The notes: generated by a model from the sequence alone, not told the origin. Shown: positions 46,681 to 56,687, counted from the first letter of the stretch. The stretch is DNA of 64,000 bases from Rhodopseudomonas faecalis (GCF_003217325.1 NZ_QJTI01000012.1:57811-121810), one strand, 5' to 3'. Translations and numbers: made by a program.

Positions 46681-47559
46681 TCAGCCCTCGCCGAGCCGGC
46701 GCACGATCTCATCGAGCTGATCGAGATCGGCGTAGCGGATCTGAACCGTGCCGGCGCCGTCGCGATCATCAACCGTGACCTTCATGCCGAGCGCGTCGCT
46801 GACGCGCTTTTCCAGCGCCAGCGTATCGGGGTCCTTGGCGACCTTGGCGGCGCGCGGCTTTTGCGGCGCCCGCTCCGGCACGCCCTGCTCATGGGCGAGC
46901 GCCTCGGTCTGACGAACATTGAGACCTTCGGCGATGATGCGCTTGGCCGCCGCCGACGGATCGGGCACGCCGATCAGCGCGCGGGCGTGACCGGCGCTCA
47001 GTTCGCCGGACGCAATCAGCGCCTGCACGTCGTCGGGCAGCTTGGTCAGCCGCATCATATTGGCGACGTGGCTGCGGCTCTTGCCGACGATTTTTGCGAT
47101 CTCTTCCTGGCTGTGTTTGAAATCCTCGGCGAGCGCGTGATAGCCGAGCGCCTCTTCCATTGGGTTGAGGTCTTCGCGCTGCACGTTCTCGATGATCGCG
47201 ATCTCGAGCGCATGGGCGTCGGACACTTCCACCGGCACGATCGGCACTTCATGCAGACCGGCGCGCTGCGCCGCGCGCCAGCGCCGTTCGCCGGCGATGA
47301 TCTCGTAGCGATCCTGCGAGCCCTTCACCGGCCGCACCACGATCGGCTGAATGATGCCATGCTGCTTGATCGAGTCCGACAGCTCGGCGAGCTCAGCATC
47401 GGCAAAAGTGCGACGCGGATTGCGCGGATTGGGTTTTAGAAACTCGATCGGCACCTTGCGCTGCGCGCGCGGCCGCTCGGTATGCGCCGCCTCGCCGCCG
47501 ACATCGCCAATCAGGCTCGCCAGGCCGCGGCCCAGCCGCGAACGTTGCTCATCGGCCAT
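46681..47559 (-). CDS. parB: Chromosome partitioning protein ParB
   Basis: 292 residues. N-terminal RGLASLIGD, then the CTP/parS-binding core with IVVRPVKG, GERRWRAAQRAG and the helix-turn-helix SRSHVANMMRLTKLP...ALIGVPD. It binds parS (six sites 1.7-4.3 kb away) and spreads as a CTP-dependent clamp, with ParA moving the origin. The ATG at 47559 fits the usual start MADEQRSRLGRG. The gene is separated from parA by 225 bases, unusually long, so it could have its own promoter. Confidence 0.96.
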   Translation of the reverse strand: MADEQRSRLGRGLASLIGDVGGEAAHTERPRAQRKVPIEFLKPNPRNPRRTFADAELAELSDSIKQHGIIQPIVVRPVKGSQDRYEIIAGERRWRAAQRAGLHEVPIVPVEVSDAHALEIAIIENVQREDLNPMEEALGYHALAEDFKHSQEEIAKIVGKSRSHVANMMRLTKLPDDVQALIASGELSAGHARALIGVPDPSAAAKRIIAEGLNVRQTEALAHEQGVPERAPQKPRAAKVAKDPDTLALEKRVSDALGMKVTVDDRDGAGTVQIRYADLDQLDEIVRRLGEG

Positions 47560-47784
47560 TGCCAACTCCCTTGGATTCACGGCGCTACTCCGCTGCTCGG
47601 CGATCATCGCACGGGCTGGACGAACTCGGCGCCTTGCCGGCCATGCCCCGGACCGACGGCGTCAGCGCCAGCAGCGACAGCACAAAACAATCGAGGTCCG
47701 GTCGGTCCGTGGTGGCGCGCTGCGCGCGCAACGGCGAACACTTGGCGGTGCGGTCCATGGGGCCTCGCTGTGCTAAAGATTGGA

Positions 47785-48639
47785 TCAGTGGGTGGTGCGC
47801 AATTCGCGCTCGCGCTGGATCACTTCGGTCGCCAGCCGCAGATAGGCTTCGCTGCCGGTGCATTTCAGGTCATAGACCAGCACGGGCTTGCCATAGCTCG
47901 GCGCTTCCGAGATCCGCACGTTGCGCGGGATCATGGTGTCGTACACCTTCTTGCCCATGAACTGCCGGACATCGGCGACCACCTGGTTCGACAGATTGTT
48001 ACGGCTGTCGAACATGGTCAGCACGATGCCATGGATGGTGAGATCCGGGTTCAGGGTCGAGCGCACCTGTTCCACGGTCTGCAGCAGCTGCGACAGACCT
48101 TCCAGCGCGAAAAACTCGCACTGCAGCGGCACCAGGATCGCGTCCGACGCCGCCATCGCATTCACGGTCAGCAAATTCAGCGACGGCGGGCAGTCGATCA
48201 GCACATAGGTATAGTCGGCCGGCGGCTGGGCATTGTGATTGAGACCGGCAATGGCGTCGCGCAGGCGGAAGGCGCGGTCGCGGGCATTGCCGAGTTCCAA
48301 TTCCAGGCCGGACAGGTCCATGGTCGACGGCGCGATCGACAGCCGCGGCACCGCGGTGGCGATCACCGCCTCGCGCAGCCCGACTTCGCCGATCAGCACG
48401 TCATAGGTGGAATAATTGCGGTTGCGGCGGTCGATGCCGAGCCCAGTCGAGGCGTTGCCTTGCGGATCGAGGTCGATGATCAGCACCCGCTCACCAATCG
48501 CGGCCAGCGCGGTGCCGAGATTGATCGCGGTGGTGGTCTTGCCGACGCCGCCCTTCTGGTTGGCGAGCGCGATGATGCGCGGCTGCCCAGCGCGCTTGTC
48601 ATCCTTATCGCCTTGATAGATTTGATCGATCACGGTCAT
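47785..48639 (-). CDS. parA: Chromosome partitioning ATPase ParA
   Basis: 284 residues. Deviant Walker A NQKGGVGKTT (about 27-37), DLDPQGNAS, Walker B DCPPSLNLL. It binds DNA in the ATP form and pulls ParB-parS complexes. The start at 48639 overlaps the rsmG stop by four bases, which couples the two genes in the order rsmG-parA. An odd hydrophilic N-terminal stretch of about 20 residues precedes the ATPase fold. Confidence 0.97.
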   Translation of the reverse strand: MTVIDQIYQGDKDDKRAGQPRIIALANQKGGVGKTTTAINLGTALAAIGERVLIIDLDPQGNASTGLGIDRRNRNYSTYDVLIGEVGLREAVIATAVPRLSIAPSTMDLSGLELELGNARDRAFRLRDAIAGLNHNAQPPADYTYVLIDCPPSLNLLTVNAMAASDAILVPLQCEFFALEGLSQLLQTVEQVRSTLNPDLTIHGIVLTMFDSRNNLSNQVVADVRQFMGKKVYDTMIPRNVRISEAPSYGKPVLVYDLKCTGSEAYLRLATEVIQRERELRTTH

Positions 48640-49349
48640 TCGCCAGTTCCAACAGAGCCGGTCGCGGCAGATTTCGGCGCGACAGAAGCCGATGCGGACT
48701 GTTCCAGCCGCTCGATGCGGTCGATTTCAACGATCCAGCCCTGTCCGCCGGTCAGGCTGGCGTGCAACCGAGGTTGCAGTTTCCAATAACGGGCTGCCTC
48801 GGTCAATTCGGCGTCGACATCCTGGCCCTTGAGAAACAAGGCCTTGGCGCCGGGCCGCAGCAGGGGTTCCGCGAACCCGATCAGCTGATGTAACGGAGCA
48901 ACCGCACGCGCGGTGATACAATCGAGCGGCTGCGGCAAACTATCCACACAATCCCCGATGTCCGCGAGGATAACTTGGCCGGCGCCGCCGGAAACGCGCA
49001 AGGCCTCGCGCAAAAACGCGGCTTTTTTGGCGATCCGCTCGACCAGCAGCACCGTTCCGCCCCGCTCGGCCAGCACACAAGCCAGCACCACGCCCGGGAA
49101 GCCGCCGCCAGAGCCGATATCGAGCCAGGTCCGGGCGGTCGGCGCCAGCGCCGCCAGCTGCAGCGAGTCGGCGATGTGCCGGGTCCAGAGCTGCGGCAGC
49201 GTCGAGGGCGCCACCAGATTGGTTTTAGCCTGCCACTGCAACAGCAGTTCGACATAGGCGTCGAGCCGTGCCTCTGTTTCACGTGAAACAGGGGTGAGGC
49301 GCAGCGCGGCAGCCTTATCGGCCGCCAGAGCGGGCGCCAAAGAGTCCAT
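48636..49349 (-). CDS. rsmG: 16S rRNA m7G methyltransferase RsmG (GidB)
   Basis: 237 residues from the ATG at 49349. SAM-binding WLDIGSGGGFPGVVLA, then ADI and ITARAVAPLHQL. It methylates G527 of 16S rRNA. A run from the upstream ATGs at 49382 and 49367 adds a few residues without similarity. A perfect parS lies within the 5' part and encodes V-S-R-E-T. The C-terminal 25 residues are Ser/Ala-rich. The end overlaps parA. Confidence 0.93.
   Translation of the reverse strand: MDSLAPALAADKAAALRLTPVSRETEARLDAYVELLLQWQAKTNLVAPSTLPQLWTRHIADSLQLAALAPTARTWLDIGSGGGFPGVVLACVLAERGGTVLLVERIAKKAAFLREALRVSGGAGQVILADIGDCVDSLPQPLDCITARAVAPLHQLIGFAEPLLRPGAKALFLKGQDVDAELTEAARYWKLQPRLHASLTGGQGWIVEIDRIERLEQSASASVAPKSAATGSVGTGE
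49275..49290. other. parS site 1 (inside rsmG)
   Basis: tgtttcacgtgaaaca, the exact 16-base palindromic parS consensus. It lies in the coding region of rsmG. Confidence 0.95.
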
Positions 49350-49556
49350 TTGTGATCGGGAAGCCATCCGGCATGAGTCCATGAGCCGTTATCGGGTGGT
49401 GATAGCCCCGCGCTCGGGATTCATCCATCGAATTCGAGCGCTCGGCGGTGATTTAGGGAGATCGGGCAGGTTTGGAGGGGTCCCTACCCGGACGAACTGC
49501 CTCTCGGCCTCCGCGATCGATTGGTTGGTGCGATTTGGTGCCGGAGAGACGCCGGC

Positions 49557-49680
49557 TTTCCCTCCCCTTGCGGGGAGGGTCGGCGCGAAGCGCCGGGGTG
49601 GGGTCGCAGCATACTTCACCACTTCACCCCCACCCGTCCGGGCTTACGGCCGGCCACCCTCCCCACAAGGCGGAGGGAAA
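49557..49680. repeat. MITE-like palindromic element in the mnmG-rsmG gap
   Basis: About 124 bases beginning tttccctccccttg and ending caaggcggagggaaa, which are inverse complements of one another apart from one base. Internal hairpins cctccccttgcggggagg and cggcgcgaagcgccg. No open frame. It belongs to the CCCTCCC-type palindromes frequent in Bradyrhizobium-family genomes. It separates parS site 1 from sites 2-4. Confidence 0.65.
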
Positions 49681-49800
49681 AACGCCCGTTGCGCCGACGA
49701 TGTTGAGCCAATGAACGTCGGGAGGCCGGATAGGCACCCCGGTGAGCGAGTCGGAAGGGCTTTTGCTGTGCTTCGGCCCAAGAGGGTGTCCTGGCGCCGC

Positions 49801-49816
49801 TGTTTCACGTGAAACA
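49801..49816. other. parS site 2
   Basis: tgtttcacgtgaaaca, exact consensus. Confidence 0.95.
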
Positions 49817-49833
49817 ACCAGCCTCGGCGGCTC

Positions 49834-49849
49834 TGTTTCACGTGAAACG
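49834..49849. other. parS site 3
   Basis: tgtttcacgtgaaacg, one terminal mismatch. Centre 33 bases from that of site 2. Confidence 0.9.
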
Positions 49850-49865
49850 GCGCGGTCCCTCCCCT

Positions 49866-49881
49866 CGTTTCACGTGAAACA
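49866..49881. other. parS site 4
   Basis: cgtttcacgtgaaaca, one terminal mismatch. Centre 32 bases from that of site 3, so sites 2-4 recur at about three helical turns. Confidence 0.9.
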
Positions 49882-49895
49882 AGGGTCAGCGCCGG

Positions 49896-51773
49896 TCAGT
49901 TGCCCTTGCCCGAAACCGGCTGTTTGCGGGCTTCGCGGCGCAGATAGGCCGCCAAAATGCCGAGTGCCGCCGGCGTCACGCCATCGAGCCGGCCCGCCTG
50001 GCCGACGGTGCGCGGCCGCGCCCGTTCCAACCGGCCGCGGACCTCATTGGACAGACCCGGCACCACCGCATAATCGACATCGGTCAGCAGCAGGCCCTCG
50101 TCGCGACGGAAAGCGGCGACATCGGCGAGCTGACGCTGCAGATAGACGTCATATTTCGCGTCGATCTCAAGGTGGAACGCAATCTGCGAGGTAATCGTCG
50201 CCAGTTCCGGCCAGATCGCCCGCACTTCCGGCCAGCCGACCTCAGGATAGGCCAGCAATTCAAACGCCGAGCGGCGCTGACCGTCGCGATTGAGAGCCAG
50301 ACCGTGCTTGCCGGCCTGGTTCGGGGTGATGGTCAGGCTTTGCGCCAGCGATTTTGCCGCCGCCAGCGCCGCCATCTTGTTATGATGGAATACCGACCGT
50401 TCTGATCCAACACACCCCAGCGCAATGCCCTTGGCGGTCAGCCGCTGATCGGCATTGTCGGCGCGCAGCGTCAGGCGGTATTCGGCGCGTGAGGTAAACA
50501 TCCGATACGGCTCAGTGACGCCGCGCGTCACCAGATCGTCGATCATCACCCCGAGATAGCCCTCGGCACGGTCGAACAGCACGCCCACGCCGCCACCCGC
50601 GATCAGCGCGGCGTTGAGGCCGGCAACCAGCCCCTGCGCCGCGGCTTCTTCATAGCCGGTGGTGCCGTTGATCTGCCCGGCCATGAACAGCCCGCGCAAC
50701 CGCTTGGCTTCCAGGGTCGGCTGCAATTCGCGCGGATCGATATGATCATATTCAATGGCGTAGCCGGGGCGCAGCATCACGGTGCGCTCCAGCCCCGGAA
50801 TGGTGGTCAGGATCGCGCGCTGCACTTCTTCCGGCAGCGAGGTCGAGATGCCGTTCGGGTACACGGTCGGATCATCGAGCCCTTCGGGCTCCAGAAAGAT
50901 CTGATGGCCGTCGCGATCGCCGAATTTGACGATCTTGTCCTCGATCGACGGACAATAGCGCGGCCCAGAACTCTGAATCTGCCCGGAATACATCGGCGAG
51001 CGATGGACATTATCGCGGATCACGGCATGGGTGGCCGGCGTGGTCCGGGTAATGCCGCATTCGACCTGCGGCGTGGTGATCCGCTCGGTCAGCACCGAAA
51101 ACGGCTCGGCCGGGTCGTCGCCGGGCTGCATCTCGACCGCCGCCCAGTCGATGGTGCGGCCATCGAGCCGCGCCGGGGTGCCGGTTTTCAGCCGGCCGAG
51201 TTGGAAGCCGATCCGTTCAAACGCTTTCGACAGGCCGAGCGCCGGCGGCTCGTCGATCCGGCCGGCCGGCCAACTCTGTTCGCCCAGGTGAATCAAGCCG
51301 CGCAAAAAGGTGCCGGTGGTGATCACCACCGCCCCGGCCGACAATTCGCGGCCGTCACCCAGCCGCACGCCGCTGACCCGTTCGCCGTGACACAACAGAT
51401 CGTCGGCCTCGCCTTCGATCACGGTCAGATTGTTGGTGTCGCGGATCGCCTGCTGCATCGCGCGGGCATAAAGCTTGCGGTCGGCCTGGGCGCGCGGCCC
51501 GCGCACCGCCGGCCCCTTGCGACGATTGAGCATTCGAAACTGAATGCCGCCAGCATCGATCACCCGGCCCATCAGGCCGTCGAGCGCATCAACCTCGCGC
51601 ACCAGATGGCCCTTGCCCAATCCGCCAATCGCCGGATTGCACGACATCGCGCCGATGGTGTCGAACCGATGAGTGACCAGCGCGGTGCGCGCGCCGAGTC
51701 GCGCGGCGGCCGCGGCCGCTTCGCAGCCGGCGTGTCCGCCTCCAATGACGATGACGTCAAACTTAAGGGTCAT
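49896..51773 (-). CDS. mnmG: tRNA uridine 5-carboxymethylaminomethyl modification enzyme MnmG (GidA)
   Basis: 625 residues. FAD-binding [20 protein letters not shown] starts the protein. Family blocks [39 protein letters not shown] and [11 protein letters not shown] are complete. With MnmE it adds the cmnm5 group to the wobble uridine. The ATG at 51773 opens [13 protein letters not shown]. It lies in the order mnmE-mnmG-rsmG-parA-parB, with parS sites on both sides. Confidence 0.97.
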   Translation of the reverse strand: MTLKFDVIVIGGGHAGCEAAAAAARLGARTALVTHRFDTIGAMSCNPAIGGLGKGHLVREVDALDGLMGRVIDAGGIQFRMLNRRKGPAVRGPRAQADRKLYARAMQQAIRDTNNLTVIEGEADDLLCHGERVSGVRLGDGRELSAGAVVITTGTFLRGLIHLGEQSWPAGRIDEPPALGLSKAFERIGFQLGRLKTGTPARLDGRTIDWAAVEMQPGDDPAEPFSVLTERITTPQVECGITRTTPATHAVIRDNVHRSPMYSGQIQSSGPRYCPSIEDKIVKFGDRDGHQIFLEPEGLDDPTVYPNGISTSLPEEVQRAILTTIPGLERTVMLRPGYAIEYDHIDPRELQPTLEAKRLRGLFMAGQINGTTGYEEAAAQGLVAGLNAALIAGGGVGVLFDRAEGYLGVMIDDLVTRGVTEPYRMFTSRAEYRLTLRADNADQRLTAKGIALGCVGSERSVFHHNKMAALAAAKSLAQSLTITPNQAGKHGLALNRDGQRRSAFELLAYPEVGWPEVRAIWPELATITSQIAFHLEIDAKYDVYLQRQLADVAAFRRDEGLLLTDVDYAVVPGLSNEVRGRLERARPRTVGQAGRLDGVTPAALGILAAYLRREARKQPVSGKGN

Positions 51774-51833
51774 GATGAGGGCGGCTTCTAGCGCGATGCG
51801 CGGGTTTCGCAAAGCCGGAATGATCCGGGGCGA

Positions 51834-51849
51834 TGTTTCACGTGAAACA
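51834..51849. other. parS site 5
   Basis: tgtttcacgtgaaaca, exact consensus, between mnmE and mnmG. Confidence 0.95.
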
Positions 51850-51877
51850 ATGGGTTGGCGATCTGGAGGCTGAGTTT

Positions 51878-51893
51878 TGTTTCACGTGAAACA
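51878..51893. other. parS site 6
   Basis: tgtttcacgtgaaaca, exact consensus. Centre 44 bases from that of site 5. Confidence 0.95.
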
Positions 51894-51946
51894 ATCCAGC
51901 CCCGACAACGGTTTCCTGCGATCGCTTGTGATGATCAGACGCACCG

Positions 51947-53293
51947 CTATTTGCCAATACAAAATTCGCTGAAGATCACGTCGAGCAGATCCTCGACATC
52001 GATCTGGCCGAGCAGCCGACCGAGCGCTCGCGACGCCGAGCGCAAATCCTCCGCCACCAACTCTTCGCCCCGGTCGCGGTCCGCTATGCTGCACTGCAGC
52101 ATTTGGACCGTTTGCTGCAGCAAATCGCGATGCCGCTGCCGCGAAATCAGCGTCGTTTCGCCCGCGCCAAAATAGTTCCCGGCGAATTCGCCGATCGCTC
52201 CAACCAAGGCGGCAACGCCCTCGCCCTGCTTGGCCGAGATCGCGAAGCTCTGGCTGGCTGCCGAAAGATTCCCGTCGGCGCGAGCACCGGCTTCCGACTG
52301 CAAGTCGATCTTGTTGCGCACCCGCCAGACCACCACCTGGTCGCTACCGATCGCTGGTGGCATCTCATCATCGTCATCGGCGAGCCACAGCACAAGATCG
52401 GCATCCGCGGCCCGGGCCTGTGCGCGTCGCACACCCTCTTGCTCGACCGCATCGAGCGTGTCGCGAATGCCGGCGGTGTCGATCACCGTCACCGGATAGC
52501 CGCCAAGATCAAGATGCACTTCGATCACGTCGCGCGTGGTGCCGGCGTGGGGCGACACGATCGCGACCTCGCGCCGCGCCAGCTGATTGATCAGCGTCGA
52601 CTTGCCGACATTGGGCCGGCCCACGATCGCCACCACCAAACCATCGCGTAGTCGCTCGCCATGATGCTGCGCCGTGAGTACCTCGCCGATCTCGGCCGCA
52701 AGCGCCGCGATCTTGGCAAAGGCCGGCGCTTGCAACTCATCGGGTACATCGCCTTCATCGGAGAAATCAATCGAAGCTTCGATCAGCGCCGCCGCTTCGA
52801 TGATCTGCTGCCGCCACGCGCGGGCGCGATCGCCGAGTAATCCTTGCAACTGCCGCAATGCTTGGCGGCGCTGCTGATCAGTATCGGCATGGATCAGATC
52901 ATCGAGCGCTTCGGCGCCGGTCAGATCGATCTTGCCGTTTTCAAACGCGCGGCGCGTGAATTCGCCGGGCTCGGCCGGCCGCAACTGTTCAAATGTTGAT
53001 AGTTCGCCGATCAGTGCTGCCAGCACCGCGCGGCTGCCATGGATGTGCAATTCAGCGACGTCTTCGCCGGTTGCGCTTGCCGGTCCCGGAAACCACAGCA
53101 CCATGGCGTCATCGATCGGCTCGCCGGCCTGGCTCTTGAGCAGGCACCGCGTCGCCAGTCGCGGCGAAGGTACGCGGCCGCATAGCGCGCTCAGCACGGC
53201 ACTCGACTGTGGTCCCGAGATGCGCACGATCGCAATCGCCGCCGGCAATCGTCCCGACGACAGCGCGAAGATAGTCTGTTCGCTTGGATGCAT
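51947..53293 (-). CDS. mnmE: tRNA modification GTPase MnmE (TrmE)
   Basis: 448 residues. N-terminal formyl-THF domain ([20 protein letters not shown]), helical part with [22 protein letters not shown], inserted GTPase domain (GRPNVGKST near 225-233, GTTRD, DTAG) and the C-terminal CIGK with the essential Cys. Partner of MnmG in U34 modification. The ATG at 53293 opens [14 protein letters not shown]. The gene is 173 bases before mnmG on the same strand. Confidence 0.97.
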   Translation of the reverse strand: MHPSEQTIFALSSGRLPAAIAIVRISGPQSSAVLSALCGRVPSPRLATRCLLKSQAGEPIDDAMVLWFPGPASATGEDVAELHIHGSRAVLAALIGELSTFEQLRPAEPGEFTRRAFENGKIDLTGAEALDDLIHADTDQQRRQALRQLQGLLGDRARAWRQQIIEAAALIEASIDFSDEGDVPDELQAPAFAKIAALAAEIGEVLTAQHHGERLRDGLVVAIVGRPNVGKSTLINQLARREVAIVSPHAGTTRDVIEVHLDLGGYPVTVIDTAGIRDTLDAVEQEGVRRAQARAADADLVLWLADDDDEMPPAIGSDQVVVWRVRNKIDLQSEAGARADGNLSAASQSFAISAKQGEGVAALVGAIGEFAGNYFGAGETTLISRQRHRDLLQQTVQMLQCSIADRDRGEELVAEDLRSASRALGRLLGQIDVEDLLDVIFSEFCIGK

Positions 53294-53349
53294 CGCTTTC
53301 TCTTGCGAGCTGATCACGGCCATGCCGATTCGGAGCCATCGTACTGATA

Positions 53350-53383
53350 AAACAAAGGCGCCGGCTGGCAGCGCGGCGCCCTT
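53350..53383 (-). terminator. Terminator after rho
   Basis: On the minus strand aagggcgccg and cggcgccttt form a 10-bp stem (one G-U) followed by gtttta. It lies between rho and mnmE. Confidence 0.7.
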
Positions 53384-53409
53384 GCTGATTGCGTTGTCGA
53401 TTCCGCCGA

Positions 53410-54675
53410 TCAGGTGTTCATCGACTCGAAGAACTCGGCGTTGTTCTTGGTGTTGCGCAGCTTGTCGAGCAGGAAGTCGATCGCATCCATGGTGCCCATC
53501 GGATTGAGGATGCGGCGCAGCACATACATCTTCTTGAGGAGCTGCGGATCGGTGATCAGCTCTTCCTTACGGGTGCCGGAGCGCGAAATGTCGATCGCCG
53601 GGAAGGTGCGCTTGTCGGACACCTTGCGGTCGAGGATCAGTTCGGAGTTGCCGGTGCCCTTGAACTCTTCGAAGATCACTTCGTCCATGCGGCTGCCGGT
53701 ATCAACCAGCGCGGTCGCGATGATGGTCAGCGAGCCGCCTTCTTCGATATTGCGCGCCGCACCAAAGAACCGCTTCGGGCGCTGCAGTGCGTTGGCATCG
53801 ACACCGCCGGTCAGCACCTTGCCCGATGACGGCACCACCGTGTTGTAGGCGCGGCCCAAACGGGTGATCGAGTCGAGCAGGATCACCACGTCGCGGCCGT
53901 GTTCGACCAGGCGCTTGGCCTTTTCGATCACCATTTCGGCGACTTGGACGTGACGGGCCGCCGGCTCGTCGAAGGTCGAGGAGATCACCTCGCCCTTCAC
54001 CGAACGCTGCATGTCGGTGACTTCTTCCGGCCGCTCGTCGATCAGCAGCACGATCAGATAGCATTCCGGATGGTTGGCGGTGATCGAGTGCGCGATGTTC
54101 TGCATCAGCACGGTCTTGCCGGTGCGCGGCGGCGCCACGATCAGAGCGCGCTGGCCCTTGCCGATCGGCGCCACGATGTCGATCACCCGCGCCGACAGAT
54201 CCTTGCGGGTCGAGTCTTCCAGCTCGAGCCGGAACCGCTCATCCGGGAACAGCGGCGTCAGATTGTCGAAATTGACCTTGTGCTTGGACTTCTCGGGATC
54301 CTCGAAGTTCAGCGTGTTGACCTTGAGCAGCGCGAAATAGCGTTCGCCTTCCTTCGGGCTGCGGATATGGCCTTCGATGGTGTCGCCGGTGCGCAGGCCG
54401 AAGCGGCGGATCTGCGAGGGCGAGACGTAAATATCGTCCGGACCCGGCAGGTAATTGGCGTCGGGCGAGCGCAGGAAGCCGAACCCGTCCGGCAACACTT
54501 CCACCACGCCTTCACCGATGATGTCGGTTTCCTTCGCCGACAGCTGCTTCAAACAGGCGAACATCAGTTCCTGCTTGCGCATCGTGCTGGCGTTTTCGAC
54601 CCCGAGTTCTTCCGCAAACGACACCAGCTCGGCTGGGGTTTTTGCCTTGAGGTCTTGAAGCTTTATTTCCCGCAT
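53410..54675 (-). CDS. rho: Transcription termination factor Rho
   Basis: 421 residues. RNP1-type DGFGFLR (63-69) in the primary RNA site, P-loop APPRTGKT (181-188), [14 protein letters not shown] and the Q-loop region, [17 protein letters not shown] of the R-loop. Hexameric RNA helicase that ends transcription. The ATG at 54675 opens [25 protein letters not shown], the common start. The leader of about 280 bases between hemJ and rho may allow autoregulation. Confidence 0.98.
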   Translation of the reverse strand: MREIKLQDLKAKTPAELVSFAEELGVENASTMRKQELMFACLKQLSAKETDIIGEGVVEVLPDGFGFLRSPDANYLPGPDDIYVSPSQIRRFGLRTGDTIEGHIRSPKEGERYFALLKVNTLNFEDPEKSKHKVNFDNLTPLFPDERFRLELEDSTRKDLSARVIDIVAPIGKGQRALIVAPPRTGKTVLMQNIAHSITANHPECYLIVLLIDERPEEVTDMQRSVKGEVISSTFDEPAARHVQVAEMVIEKAKRLVEHGRDVVILLDSITRLGRAYNTVVPSSGKVLTGGVDANALQRPKRFFGAARNIEEGGSLTIIATALVDTGSRMDEVIFEEFKGTGNSELILDRKVSDKRTFPAIDISRSGTRKEELITDPQLLKKMYVLRRILNPMGTMDAIDFLLDKLRNTKNNAEFFESMNT

Positions 54676-54913
54676 TGGGAGAGTCCTGTCGAAAAACGGG
54701 GGAGCAGTTGCGAGGGGATCGAACAAGCGGACGCTGGTACGGTCAGGAAGGTCCGCAGGTCTTCAGGCTGAAGTGCTGACCCGGAGAGTCTCGCTCAGAT
54801 AGGACCGGTCAGTAGGCTTCAAACCCGCTGCGGCAACCGATTCGGCTGAAACCGAAATGCGCGCACAGTCCGCCTGCGTGGGTGGGAATGGGCGAACTAT
54901 AGAAAATCGAAAG

Positions 54914-54943
54914 CCGTGACGCAAGAATTTCCGAGCGTCACGG
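54914..54943 (-). terminator. Hairpin after hemJ
   Basis: ccgtgacgc and gcgtcacgg form a 9-bp perfect stem with a 12-base loop just past the hemJ stop. The tail ctttcgatttt on the minus strand is only moderately U-rich. Confidence 0.5.
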
Positions 54944-54952
54944 AAGTTTCGT

Positions 54953-55387
54953 TCAGAACGGCTTCACGACCACGAAAATCACCGCGCCGATCATCAGCAG
55001 CGTCGGAATCTCATTGATAACGCGATAGAATTTATGGGTGTGCCGGTTCTGGTCGGCGGCAAAGGCCCGCACATAGCGGCCGAGCATCAGGTGGATCACG
55101 GTCATCAGCACCACGGCGGCGAGCTTGGCGTGGAACCAGCCGTCGGTGAAATAGTTCTGCTCGTAGGCGATGTAGAGCCCGACCACCCAGGCGACCATCA
55201 TCGCCGGATTCATGATCGCCTTGTACAGGCGCCGTTCCATGATCTTGAAAGTCTCGGACTGCTTGGAGCCGACCGGGGCATCGCAGTGATAGACGAACAA
55301 CCGCGGCATGTAGAGCATACCCGCCATCCACGAGAGTACCGCGATGACATGCAGCGCCTTCAACCAAAGATAGATCGTGTCGAACAT
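54953..55387 (-). CDS. hemJ: Protoporphyrinogen oxidase HemJ
   Basis: 144 residues with four membrane helices. Conserved LKALHVIAVLSWMAGMLYMPRLFVYH holds the family histidine, and YKAIMNPAMMVAW and WFHAKLAAVVLM follow. HemJ oxidises protoporphyrinogen IX in haem/chlorophyll synthesis. The ATG at 55387 fits the usual start. This gene takes the position on the left of the origin; hemE, the usual neighbour of the alphaproteobacterial origin, is not in the window. Confidence 0.9.
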   Translation of the reverse strand: MFDTIYLWLKALHVIAVLSWMAGMLYMPRLFVYHCDAPVGSKQSETFKIMERRLYKAIMNPAMMVAWVVGLYIAYEQNYFTDGWFHAKLAAVVLMTVIHLMLGRYVRAFAADQNRHTHKFYRVINEIPTLLMIGAVIFVVVKPF

Positions 55388-55847
55388 CCGAACTCTCGTT
55401 GCGCTCTCGGAGGCATGGCGTTCCAGACTTCCCGGAACCACTCGGCTGCCAAGGCCCCCTAGGGAATGCGCGAAGTCGCGGTTCTCCGCAAGCGATCCTT
55501 TCCTAAACCAATAGTTATAGATTCTTAAGGTTTGAGTCTTATTGAACGTGGATTGCCCGGATCAGGATTCGTCCTGCGCCGATCCGCGTGTCTTCCACAT
55601 TGCGCGCGGCGCTGTCCCGCTTCTCCACAGCGGGAAAAATCGTCGGCAGCGAAAGCACTTGCCGACGTCTGGCACGCCCTTATCCAAAGACAAGGGCGAC
55701 TAACCCCGCTATCCTGGCGGCGGCTGCCTGATTGATTCACACGAGGAGCCCTGTGCAGAATTCTTGGACTTGTCCCGGCGCGGACAAGCCGACCGGCACG
55801 TCCGGCACAAGAACCCACAGCGATTCACAGGATATACAGGCGTCCGC
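55388..55847. other. Probable chromosome replication origin (oriC)
   Basis: A 460-base gap without a gene between divergent hemJ and the PPDK-regulator gene. Near-consensus DnaA boxes (TTWTNCACA, one mismatch each) are at 55591 (tcttccaca), 55621 (ttctccaca), 55680 (ttatccaaa), 55733 (tgattcaca) and 55752 (tgtgcagaa, reverse strand); a weaker one is at 55821. An AT-rich stretch, a likely unwinding element, lies at about 55494-55549 (ttatagattcttaagg). The neighbours match the known Caulobacter/Rhizobiales origin context and gene orientation flips here. Confidence 0.75.
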
Positions 55848-56687
55848 ATGCCTACCGACGGCAGCTATTTCCACCTTCATCTGGTCTCGGACTCCACCGG
55901 CGAAACCCTGATCACCGTGTCGCGCGCGGTGTCGGCGCAATACGCCAATGTCACGCCGGTCGAGCATGTCTATCCCTTGGTGCGCAGCCAGAAGCAGCTC
56001 GATCGGGTGCTGGCCGAAATCGAGGAAGCGCCCGGCATCGTGCTGTTCACCCTGCTCGAACAGGAGCTGGTCGAGCGGCTCGAACAAAAGTGCCAGGACA
56101 TCAACATCCCCAGCCTGTCGATCATCGGGCCGGTGATGCAGCTGTTTCAGGCCTATCTCGGCTCTTCGACCACCGGCCGGGTCGGTGCGCAGCACACGCT
56201 CAACGCCGAATATTTTAAGCGGATCGACGCGCTCAATTATTCGATGATGCATGACGATGGTCAGCACGTCGAAGGGCTGGAAGAGGCCGATGTCGTGCTG
56301 GTCGGGGTGTCGCGCACCTCGAAAACGCCGACCTCGATCTATCTCGCCAATCGCGGCATCCGCACCGCCAATGTGCCGCTGGTGCCGGGCATTCCGATTC
56401 CGCATCAGCTTGAAACCCTGACCAAGCCGCTGGTAGTCAGTCTGCACGCGTCGCCGGAACGGCTGATTCAGGTGCGCCAGAACCGTTTGTTGAGCCTGGG
56501 CGCCCCGGTCGGCAATGACGACTATACTGACCGGCAATCGGTGAGCGACGAAGTGTCCTATGCAAGACGCCTCAGCGCCAAATATGGTTGGGCCCTTCTG
56601 GAAGTGACGCGACGCTCGATTGAAGAGACCGCGGCGGCGGTGATGAAACTGCTCGCCGATCGGCAACGGCAACGGCCCTTGGAATGA
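55848..56687 (+). CDS. Pyruvate, phosphate dikinase regulatory protein (DUF299 family)
   Basis: 279 residues of the bifunctional Ser/Thr kinase/phosphorylase family that controls PPDK or PEP synthetase. It has [14 protein letters not shown] at the start, an unusual P-loop [18 protein letters not shown], and a C-terminal [29 protein letters not shown] block. It is the first gene right of the origin, as in Caulobacter, and reads away from it. The ATG at 55848 opens [15 protein letters not shown]. The stop overlaps maf by four bases (ATGA). Confidence 0.93.
   Translation: MPTDGSYFHLHLVSDSTGETLITVSRAVSAQYANVTPVEHVYPLVRSQKQLDRVLAEIEEAPGIVLFTLLEQELVERLEQKCQDINIPSLSIIGPVMQLFQAYLGSSTTGRVGAQHTLNAEYFKRIDALNYSMMHDDGQHVEGLEEADVVLVGVSRTSKTPTSIYLANRGIRTANVPLVPGIPIPHQLETLTKPLVVSLHASPERLIQVRQNRLLSLGAPVGNDDYTDRQSVSDEVSYARRLSAKYGWALLEVTRRSIEETAAAVMKLLADRQRQRPLE

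Larger units (their letters stand above)
49350..49895. other. mnmG-rsmG gap with three parS sites
   Basis: About 545 bases without a gene, longer than usual for adjacent mnmG and rsmG. It contains a MITE-like element and three parS copies close to the 3' end of mnmG. Confidence 0.6.

Noticed and set aside
55671..55690. tggcacgccc as a sigma-54 site in the origin gap
   Set aside because: No TTGC at the -12 position and no nitrogen-regulated gene downstream.
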